In this document: piece by piece, positions 18,491 through 27,500 of the stretch
How the letters are laid out: each line of letters begins with the position of its first letter
How positions within the stretch are numbered: the first letter of the stretch is position 1
Source: Roseiconus nitratireducens
GTDB lineage: Bacteria > Planctomycetota > Planctomycetia > Pirellulales > Pirellulaceae
DNA: 64,000 nucleotides
Direction: 5' to 3'
Assembly: GCF_008629675.1 (NCBI RefSeq)
Contig: NZ_VWOX01000008.1
Location: 1-64,000 of the forward strand
Notes under the pieces: generated by a model
What the model was told of the DNA's origin: nothing
Databases searched by the model: none
What the model saw: the letters and a program-made list of their open reading frames with translations, nothing else
Program-made: the position numbers and the translations under genes

Positions 18491-18973
18491 CTATCGGTCG
18501 TTATGACAGCACAGATCAATGACCACCGCGCAGGCCAGAATCAGCACGTCGTCTTCCCCGCTGGCGATGTCGACTCCATACGTATCGGTCAGCGAGAAGA
18601 AACGTTTGGAGACCGTCGCGATCGGCTGTCCGTCGCGTGTGAACTGATATTCGTGGTCGATGAAATCGCCCGTCGCGTCCAAGTCTCCCGCGGCGGCATC
18701 TTCCACGTCGAACACTTCTCGAAAGAACGTGAACAGCTTTTTCTTCACCGTGGCGACACGTTGATCGCCGCGGTAGACGTGATAAACCTTGCCAAAGGAC
18801 AGCACCTTCTGTTCAACACGCGCCAACTCGCGGCCCTGCATGTCCTGGATCGCCAGCTTGTCGCCGACTGAGAACACCTTTCCGTCCACGTAGTAGCAGT
18901 CTTGTCCGCCGTCGTCCTTGATGGTGAAGTCGTCGCCAAGAGAAAAGAACTTTTGGTTCATCACATAGCGCAT
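18491..18973 (-). CDS. LURP-one-related (YxjI-type) protein
   Basis: The 160-residue protein has the repeated strands of a tubby-like (LURP-one/YxjI) beta barrel: RYVMNQKFFSLGDDFTI, KVFSVGDKLAIQDMQG, KVLSFGKVYHVYRG, then KKKLFTFFREVFDVE and VSKRFFSLTDTYGVDI. A hydrophobic C-terminal strand or helix (DVLILACAVVIDLC) completes the fold. Members are proposed to bind membranes or phospholipids, but the function in bacteria is unknown. The start at 18973 is the first methionine before the domain; upstream codons to 19039 show no similarity. The gene is upstream of katA (138 bp) and divergent from pspA, consistent with envelope stress. Confidence 0.75.
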   Translation of the reverse strand: MRYVMNQKFFSLGDDFTIKDDGGQDCYYVDGKVFSVGDKLAIQDMQGRELARVEQKVLSFGKVYHVYRGDQRVATVKKKLFTFFREVFDVEDAAAGDLDATGDFIDHEYQFTRDGQPIATVSKRFFSLTDTYGVDIASGEDDVLILACAVVIDLCCHNDR

Positions 18974-19262
18974 GAATGCTGTCCCCGCCGTCGAAGAGTG
19001 AAGAGCTGCAACCGTGATCCAGAAACCTCTTCCGGGCACGAACTCGCAGCAGAGCCCTGAGCAACGAGGATGCCGCTACCGCGCGGAAAGCTGATTCCCC
19101 GAAATTGTCCGGCCCGTGTGATCGCAAAGCGTCATCGCTGATCGGTCACAGGCCATTCCTTGGCCAACCGAGGGACTCAGTTGGGCGCGCCCGCAGAGCA
19201 CTCCTGTGACCGGGAAAGGCCATCGGATCGCCGATTCTGTTCGAAAACGCACCAATCGGGAG

Positions 19263-19294
19263 TGGTCCCAAAAATGCCATTTTTTTCGGGACCA
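19263..19294. promoter_or_regulatory. Inverted repeat between LURP-one gene and pspA
   Basis: A 7-bp perfect GC-rich stem (TGGTCCC 19263-19269, GGGACCA 19288-19294) encloses an A-run facing a T-run (AAAAATGCCATTTTTTTC), which can pair further. It lies in the 418-bp divergent gap 18974-19391, about 100 bp upstream of pspA. It could be a dimeric operator for a shared regulator or a structured leader. No other gene or RNA motif was recognised in this gap. Confidence 0.4.
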
Positions 19295-19391
19295 GCGCGC
19301 TCTGTGGGTCCGGGAGGGCTCCAAACAAGTGCCGCAGTAGCCCCGACATTTTTCCTCCCCGAAGAATCCCAACCCCACTAGGAAATCGGCC

Positions 19392-20072
19392 ATGAGCATT
19401 TTCTCACGCGTCTCAGACATCATCAACGCCAACGTCAGCGACCTGTTGGATCGCGCCGAAGACCCTGAAAAGATGGTGAAAATGCTGATCTTCGAGATGG
19501 AAGACCAGATCGGCACCGCGCGTCAGGGCGTCGCCAAAGCGATGGCCGGTGAAAAGAAACTGGAAGCCAATCTGAATAAGAACCGTCAGGAGTCTGCCGC
19601 CTGGCACGCAAAGGCCGAGGCGGCTTTGGAGCGGGGCGACGAGGATTTGGCCCGCCAGTGCCTGGCCCGAAAGAAGGAATACGACCGGATCGCCGACAGC
19701 CTGCAACCGCAGTGGGAACGCGCCCGAAGAACGAGCGACGCCCTGAAATCCGACCTCCGCCGGGTCGAAGAAAAGTTGGACGAAGCGATCCGCCGCCGCG
19801 ACAGTTTGATCGCCCGCCAGATGGCTGCCGAGGCGCAATGGCAGGTCCAAAACGTCGCGCCGTCGATGAATCGGGTGCAGCGTAGCTTTGACAAGTTCGA
19901 TCGCATGGAACGCCGGGTCGAAGACTTGGAAGCCGAAGCGGCCGCCGTGATGGAACTCAACGACGCCTCGAACGAATTGGATCGCGAGGTCGAACAGAAG
20001 ACGCGTGCCGCCGAAGTCGAACTGGAACTGGCCGCATTGAAAGTCCAGGTTGCCAACAAGAAAGACGAATAG
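19392..20072 (+). CDS. pspA: PspA/IM30/ESCRT-III-like membrane-repair protein
   Basis: The 226-residue product is a typical PspA/Vipp1 family member: an N-terminal amphipathic helix (MSIFSRVSDIINANVSDLLD) that binds stressed membranes, then a long helical hairpin rich in Glu, Arg, Lys and Ala. The sequence EDPEKMVKMLIFEMEDQ is a family landmark, and later helices include RMERRVEDLEAEAAAV. It assembles into rods or rings at damaged inner membrane. No pspF or pspBC genes are adjacent, and no clear sigma-54 element was found upstream, unlike the enterobacterial psp operon. The ribosome-binding site AGGAAA lies in front of the start. Confidence 0.93.
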   Translation: MSIFSRVSDIINANVSDLLDRAEDPEKMVKMLIFEMEDQIGTARQGVAKAMAGEKKLEANLNKNRQESAAWHAKAEAALERGDEDLARQCLARKKEYDRIADSLQPQWERARRTSDALKSDLRRVEEKLDEAIRRRDSLIARQMAAEAQWQVQNVAPSMNRVQRSFDKFDRMERRVEDLEAEAAAVMELNDASNELDREVEQKTRAAEVELELAALKVQVANKKDE

Positions 20073-20254
20073 CTTGTGCGCCGGTGCATTGAGCAGCGTG
20101 GCCGACGAGCGGCCGCTCGCACCGGCTTGTCTTCTCTCGCGACTTCGTGACGAAGCCCCCGCCACCGCGAACGGACGGGGGCCCTGCCGAACATTCAGCC
20201 ACGCGAAAGATTGCCTGGCACCGGCTCTCAGACAGGCTGCGCTAGAGGTGCGCC

Positions 20255-21583
20255 ATGACGATCACCACCAAGTGCCCAAGATGCGGCAAATCAAATTCTT
20301 TTTATCGCGTCTGGTGCACCGACTGCAAAGCCTCGCTCCCGTACGTCGTCGCGCCTCCGAAGGGCCTCGAGTCCGAAGAAGCGAAGTCACGAACCGACTT
20401 GTACAAACAGGCTCTCGCCGACCTGGAACGTCTTGTTCGCGAGGGCCGCGTCACGGAATCCACGCGCGATCTGATTCAGTCTTTCTACCGCAAACAGATT
20501 GTCGACACCGAGCGTGCCGAGGCGGAACTGAAACGGATGCGCACCGTTCACGAGTCCGTCGTCCTCGGCCGCGAGGCGGCGCAGCACGGAAGACACGAGG
20601 ACGCCCTGGATCATCTCCACAAGGCGGTCGCGGTCAATCGCGGCATCTATCCGCTAAACAGCGTGATCGCCGAAATCAAGCTGGCGAAGGAAGAATATAG
20701 CCAGGCTTCCGATGCCGCCCACCAGGCGCAATCCCTGCTGCAGGCGGCGCAGAACGACTGTGACGCGTCACGTTTCGAAGCGGCCCGGGAGAAGTTGCAA
20801 CAGGCCTGCGCCATCGATCCGGGCAACAAGGACATTCTCGCGACGATGCAACGCATCGAAACGGCGAGCAGCGAACAACGCGAGCAAGAAACGGTCGCGG
20901 AGCCTCAGCCGGAACCGCAGCGGGAAGCTCAGCCGGAATTCCAGCGAGAAGCTCAGCCGGCCCCCCTCGCCAGCGCCCCTCCCGCCCAATGTCCTCCGCA
21001 ACCGGCCGCGTCGGCACCGCCTCCGGCAGCGGTTCCACCACCAGCGGCGGCGGCCCCGCCAACGCCCGCGATTTCTCCCGCACCGACGTCAAGTCCAACG
21101 GTTCGTCCAACGCCGGCCCCGGTGGCGACCCGACAAACCTCGGACGCCGTTCCCGCGACCGCCTCAGCTCGCTTCCTCGATGACGCGGAAAACGAGCGTA
21201 GCGCGACGGAGCGGCTGATCGAGGAGGCGTCGAAGTGGTCCGCCGTGATCAAACCGTTCCTGCTGGACAACGTCGGCTGGTTCGTGGGCGCCTTCCTGGT
21301 CGTGGCGGGATTCATCGTCTTGATCGTCTCGTTCTGGGGCACCATCGAACAGAACCGCGTGCTGATGCACTCGCTGGTGTACGTCGCGCTCGCGGTGGCG
21401 ACCGGCGCATTTTTCTCAGCCGCCTACTTCATGAGGCTGAAGTACCCACAACTTGAAAGCTCCAGCAACGTTTTGCTGGTGATCGTGGCGCTGTTGATCC
21501 CACTGGTTTTTGCCGCCGCGATGCTGACGTCCCTGGTCCCAGTGACTCCCCCCGTCCCGGCCCTTCTTTCGAGCGTCCTTTGA
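20255..21583 (+). CDS. Zinc-ribbon, TPR-like, proline-rich membrane protein (N-terminal part?)
   Basis: The 442-residue product begins with a zinc ribbon (C7-x2-C10 ... C21-x2-C24, CPRC and CTDC), followed by helical TPR-like repeats (about 105-205), a long Pro/Ala/Gln/Glu-rich linker (about 210-310), and three hydrophobic segments (about 345-440). It terminates in TGA at 21581-21583. The next ORF begins with ATG at 21587 in the same frame, only TTC away, and its first residues continue the membrane-spanning pattern. The pair may therefore be one gene of about 2,830 codons interrupted by one stop. Function is unknown. Confidence 0.6.
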   Translation: MTITTKCPRCGKSNSFYRVWCTDCKASLPYVVAPPKGLESEEAKSRTDLYKQALADLERLVREGRVTESTRDLIQSFYRKQIVDTERAEAELKRMRTVHESVVLGREAAQHGRHEDALDHLHKAVAVNRGIYPLNSVIAEIKLAKEEYSQASDAAHQAQSLLQAAQNDCDASRFEAAREKLQQACAIDPGNKDILATMQRIETASSEQREQETVAEPQPEPQREAQPEFQREAQPAPLASAPPAQCPPQPAASAPPPAAVPPPAAAAPPTPAISPAPTSSPTVRPTPAPVATRQTSDAVPATASARFLDDAENERSATERLIEEASKWSAVIKPFLLDNVGWFVGAFLVVAGFIVLIVSFWGTIEQNRVLMHSLVYVALAVATGAFFSAAYFMRLKYPQLESSSNVLLVIVALLIPLVFAAAMLTSLVPVTPPVPALLSSVL

Positions 21584-21586
21584 TTC

Positions 21587-24500
21587 ATGAACACGCCAGC
21601 GGTTTTTATCGGATTGTTCTATGGCGTGCTTTCCGCAGTTGTCTGCTACGTCGTCTCGATGATCACGGGCGGACTGTTTGCACGTCCCTTCTATCGACTG
21701 TACAGCCGGTTCTTGATCGCGATTTGCTCGGTCATGTTGCTGGCTCCGGGGCTGCGATGGGTGGCGATGTCGTCCGACGGCAAGACGGCGACGATTCTGT
21801 TGACGCTCGCTCAGTATCTGGTGGTCGGCATCCTGGGTTACGGCGTGTTCCGATTCAATCGCGATTTCATGAAGCGATTGTTTTTCAAACGTCACACCGC
21901 CGCTTATTTCATCTTCGGGACGCTTGCCAATGCCACCTTGGTCACGTTGGCGTTTCTGCACGTGGCCGTCACGGCGACACCGGGCTGGACGGAATCGGCA
22001 GCGGGACTCGTCTCGGCAGCCAACTACGGGCCCTTCCTGGTCCTCCTGGCCGCGATGGTCTTCCACACGGACTTTCATTTGAAACGCGCTCGTGGCGAGT
22101 CACCCCGGTTCGGCCGATTCACGTTTCTGGGCTACGCGATCTCGTTTGTTGGATTGGCTCTGTCGATCGTTCCGCATCTGCATGACGCGATCACGCAGTT
22201 GCAAATCACGGCCGCCAGCACACCGCACCTGCACAACTTCTTCAGTGCCCAGGCTCTGTTGATCGCGATCCTGCTTTACGGGTGGCTGGTGTATCGCTAC
22301 GAATCCATTCCGCCGCTGTTTCTGTTGCTCTTGGCGATTATCGGCGAGTACCACGTGTTGGTCACGCAATGGGCGATCCGGGCCTGGGGGGCAGAATGTT
22401 GGGGCATCGCTTCGCTGCCGTTGTTCACCGGCCTGGTCGCATTGGATCACTATTTTTCCGATTGGGATCGTCGCAAGCGGGAGGTGTCCGGTCACATCGC
22501 CGATGAGGATGCGATCCGTTTTGCGACGCCGTTCCGATGGGTCGGAATCGGACTGGCCATCGCACTGTGCGCGGTCACCTTGTGGACGCGGTTCTACACA
22601 ACTCCGGGAGCGTCCCCGGCCTGGCTGTTCTGGACGTTCGTCGTGTACGCCTTGTTCTTTCAGGGGCTGGCGGTATTCCGGCGAACGCCCGCGTTGCTCT
22701 ACGTGGGCAGTTTTCTGGGTCTGATGGCCGCCCTGTTCGGCATTGAACCGCTGGGCAGCGGGGCATCAACCCTGTTGATCGCATTCCTGAGCGTGGGCTG
22801 GGCGGCAACGGCCATCGCCGGACAACGGCGCGGGATGAAACTCAGCTGGTGCACTCCCCTGTCCGACAGCGCCTTGATCGCAGCGATCGTGACGACGGTG
22901 ATCGTGTTTTCCAAACACCTACTCGGCGAGGCTCCGTACGAATTCCAGCGCGTCGGCCCCTTCGACGCCGCGGCGTTGGTCGCCGCCGCCGGCGCGTTTC
23001 TGGGAACCGCCTGGCTGTATCGTTCGCGCGTTCCGGTGTTCGGCTGTCTGATCGCGTTGGCCACGGCCGTTCCGCCCTGGAACGCCTGGATCGGATTGGC
23101 AGCGACGGCTGCGGGCGTGATTCTGGAAAGTCGGCTGCGGGGTGAACGCAAGACGGCGTTGGACGATCGAATTCTGATGTTCGGCCAGGTCCCGCTGCCG
23201 ATGGCCGACGTGCTGCCGTCGCTGTACACCAAGCCGCTGGCCTTTGGCGCCATCCCGCTGACTTTGATCGGTCTGGTGGTATCGGCAACCCATGTGCTCC
23301 GCGGCGACCTTTCCACCTTTGTTCTTTCCGGAACGTTCACGGCGGCGATCGCGTTGATCATTTTGACGTGGACTTACCGCACCAAATGGCTGTACCTCAC
23401 CGCACTCGCCACTTGGTATTTCTCGATTCACTCGTTGGCCCAGGCAACGATCGTCCCCCAACTGCCGTCGAAGGATGTGCTCGGAGCACACCTGCTAGTC
23501 GCGTCCGGAATCTCGCTGGCCGGCTGGATCATTGCGAGTGTCTATGCCTGGTGGTGCGGGGCGATGCTCGTGCGAGTCGCGGAAGCAAAGGAGGCCGGAT
23601 ATCGGGAACGCCGCGTCTACTACGCCGGCCTGCTGTATCACGTGACGGGGGCGGCCACGCTTGGCCTGTTGTTTGCCATCGGGTCGACTTGGCTGGCAAC
23701 GCCCTGCAATCGGTGGTGGCTGATGGCGGCCGCCACGATTTGCACCGGCATCCTCGCTTGGGCCGCGTCGGTCTACCGATCTCAGATCGGATCGTCCCTG
23801 GCCTTGGTCGGACTGAGTTTGCTGCTGTTGATCGGAATCGATGCCTTCGGCATTTCGCCCATCGACGGGGCGGCGGTGATCGCAGGTCTGGCCGCCGCTG
23901 CTGTCTCCTGTTTCATCCCCCGCAAACGGCCAGCGGAGAATGCACCGACTATCGCCACGACCCAATGGCTAACGGACTCCTCGTTGCTGCAGGCCCAAGG
24001 AACCCAGCTTTGGATTCAGCCTGTGTGCGTGTACTCGATCATCTGCACGCTAGCGGCAATTGCCACAACCTTCCGTCTTCCGTCAACGGCTCTCGGCTCA
24101 ATCGAACTCGCGTCCACGGCCCCACTGGTGTACCTGGCGGCCGCAGCGGCTCTGTTCCTGTGCACGCGAACCTTCCGAAACGTGGGGATCTATGTCGGAT
24201 CGATCCTGATGGTGTTTGCTGCCGCCCACACCGCGCTGTGGCAGTACGGCTCGATGCTTGGCAGTTCGATCGCTTGGACGCATCTGTCCCTGGCAAGTGT
24301 CATCTGCCTGGCATTCTGTTTGGCGGCTGGCGCGTTAGCGACTCTGCTGAACCGTCGCATCCCACCTCCCGATCGGGAGCCATCGAATTGGCTGCGAGAC
24401 CTGCGGGGATTCTACGCGGGGACGACCGTGCACGTCGCTCTATTCGCATCCGTCGTCGCACTGATCGCATTGGCGTTGGTCGTCCTGCTGGGCGATGATT

Positions 24501-27500
24501 CGCTCGCCACGCCAACTTGGTGGATGATTGGCGGATGCAGCCTGCTGACAGCGTCCTTCACCGTGCTCGCGCGATTGTACCAGTCTCGCATCCCGGTTTA
24601 CGGCGCCCTCATCACCGGCAGCATCGGATGTGTCGGGCTCGCGGAAATCCTACTCTCGCCCGCAGCGTGGCATCGGTACGAGATGGTGATGATCCCGTTG
24701 GCCGGCGTCGCGCTGGGAGCGGCTTCGTGGCTGATCGCACGTTGGGAAGTCCCGCAGGAATCGCTGGAACCGAAGCGCCCACGGCGACCTTACGACTGCT
24801 GGGACAGCCCGCCGCTTCCCATGGTGTCTCTGGACGCATCCCGGTGGAGCATCCCGCTCTCTCACGCATCGGTCGCTCTAGCGCTGCTCGCGCTGGGCCG
24901 GGTCGGGTTCGCATGGATCCAGCAGGCGACCGCTTCACAGCCGCCCTGGCAATGGTCCCTGCCGATCTACCTGTCGTCGATCGCCTTGCTGATCGCGACA
25001 AAGACGCATCGCACGCGGTGGCTTCGGTTCGCAACCGAAGACGCGACCGCGGCGCCGGATCGGCAGCTGGCGAACGCCGATTGGGCTGAACGCGGTGTCT
25101 TGTACGTGTTGTCGATCCTGACGTTTGGCGCCGCAACCCATGCGACGCTGCAACTGGTCGCGATGGGCGGTCTGCCTTGGACACTGGCAGCCGGCTGGCA
25201 CGCATTGTTGACATCGCTGCTGGTGGTGGCGGGATGGCTGGTGGCCACCGTCTACACACCCTGGCGACGCTCCAGAGTCGCAACCCCCGGTCACGAGCGG
25301 AGTGAGTTGCAGGTTGAAGCGGACGTTTCACTTTACAGCGGGTTGCTCCACCAGGTCCTCTTGCTGGTATCCATCCTGACGCTATGCGGTCTTGGTTTCC
25401 TGTGTTTGCCGCCACATCCGCTCTCCCTTCCGGTCGCCGGAGCCACGTTCGTCCTGGTGGTTTATTTCGCACTGGCCGGAGACACGTACCGGTCGTCGAT
25501 CTGCAATTACCTCAGCTTGGCCGCGTTGGCGATGGGGACGGCGGAATGGGCCGCCATTACAACGGCGTCGGACACACTCGTGGCACCTCGAGCGGTTTCA
25601 TCACTCGCGTTGCTCGGTTTGGTTCTGGCCTGCCTGGCGGTCTGGCTCACGCGATTGCTGAAAACCTCGGACAACCACTTTCGGTTTCCGTTCCGGTTTC
25701 CTGCTCCATGGGAGGATTCACCGCTGCCGGTTCAGTCGACCTGTCGAGGCACGGCGTGGCGGAACCCGTTGACGCACGCATCGCTGGTCTTGTCACTGGT
25801 GACGGTCGCCGCCGTCGTGATCCGGCATGGTGCTGATCTAAACTTCGCCTCGGGTGCGGCCGATGCGGCGCTGACCGGATTGGCTGCGTTTGCCACCTTG
25901 CTGCTGTCAGCGCGACTCTACAACAGCCCGGGCTGGACCTACGTCGCGGCGACGATTCTGGCGGTCACTTCGGTTCCCGTGCTGTCACTGCTGAATCGAA
26001 CCGATGCACAGCTGGGCATCGTGCTCGGCGCGCTGGCGGTAGGGTTCTGGATCGCCGCGGTGTTGGCCGAATGGCGATCCGCATCCCGCAGCGCCGGTCA
26101 ATCGTTCTCCGACCAGGAACGCAACGGTCCAACAGCGGCCGAGCAATTGATTCGACTGTACGCCAATCCCTTCCTGCGATGCTCGGCCTTCCTTTCCATC
26201 ATCGCGATTGGCCACGGTCTTGCGGTCTGGAACCTGGAGGGCTGGTCTGCCGCACAACCAACATTGTTCATCGCATCCGCTCTGGGAGCGATCAACTTCC
26301 TGCTGAATGCTCGCACGATGTGTTCATTGAGGCAGCCGAATTGGGCGCAGACACTGGTGTACCTGGCATGCACGTCCTTCTTGATCGGATACCTCGCATT
26401 CAATTCGATTCAGTGGCAGGACTTGATCCAACTGGGTCCCTCCACGGGCGTGGCGGCTTTGGCGATGTCGGTTCTCGGCTGGATGCTTGTCGCCAGTGGC
26501 CGATCGGCCACTCCATCGGAGCCGCAAAAGATCACGGCCCGCCTGTCATTTGGGCAACCGTTTTCCCGGTTCGCATGGGTGCTGTCATTCACATCCATCA
26601 CCCTGTCGATTCTGTCGATCGTGATCCTGATTGAGGGAACCGCCTCGTCATCGGCCGCTCAAATCGAGTGGGGCGTTCCGGACCGGGCTCAGCTCTGGAC
26701 CCCTGCGATCGCCCTATTGCTCGCCGGAGCCGTGGCCGCGATCAGCGTTCGGGTGGAGCGGCGAATCGGTTGGTTGCACACCGCGGTGTTCCTGGTCTCC
26801 AACGGGGTCATCCTGCTGCTGACCAGCCTGACCTCCTGGCCTTTGCACACGATGACCATCGCCATCCTGCTGTGGATGAATGCCTTGATCTTTGCGGGGC
26901 AACTTGTCAAGGCGAACCGAACCAGGGCTCGAAAGCTGCTGGGGTTGCCGGACACCCATTGCGAACGCCCGTTCCTGGCCTGGCCGTTGGTGGTGGTCGT
27001 GGTGATTCTGAGTGGTGAATTTGGGTTCCTGGCCAACGCGTACCTGGGATCCCGCTTCAGTTTGATTCGCACGCCGGCCGTCACCGAATTGAGCAACACC
27101 TGGCCGTGGCTGCGTGTGAACCTGCTCTGCGGGTTAGCTTTGCTGCAGATCTTTATTCTGCATCCACGCAGCGCGTACCTGCACCTGCTGGTGGGATCAA
27201 GCATCGCGTGCCTGGCGGGAATGGGACTGTCAAGCGTTTGGGGGATCACGCCGGACGTTGCCATCGCCACCCTGGGACTTGGGTGGGGTCTGCTGGCGGC
27301 CATCGTCCATCGGCCGTCCGCTGGAAAGTTGAGCGGATGGATGCGTCTGCCCGTGTCATCGGGCCGGCGAGCGGCAGGCGAAAGAATCCTGCGTGGTTGG
27401 TCGATTGCGTTGATTGGAACCGCCTTGGCGATCACGCTGCCGGTCGGAATGCACTCTCGCCCCGATTACCCGAACGTGTCGATCACCCTGCTGCTGGCAA

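Noticed and set aside
22282..24498. Several plus-strand frames inside the giant membrane gene (for example 23368-24498)
   Set aside because: Out-of-frame shadows, Arg/Gly-rich, without domains.
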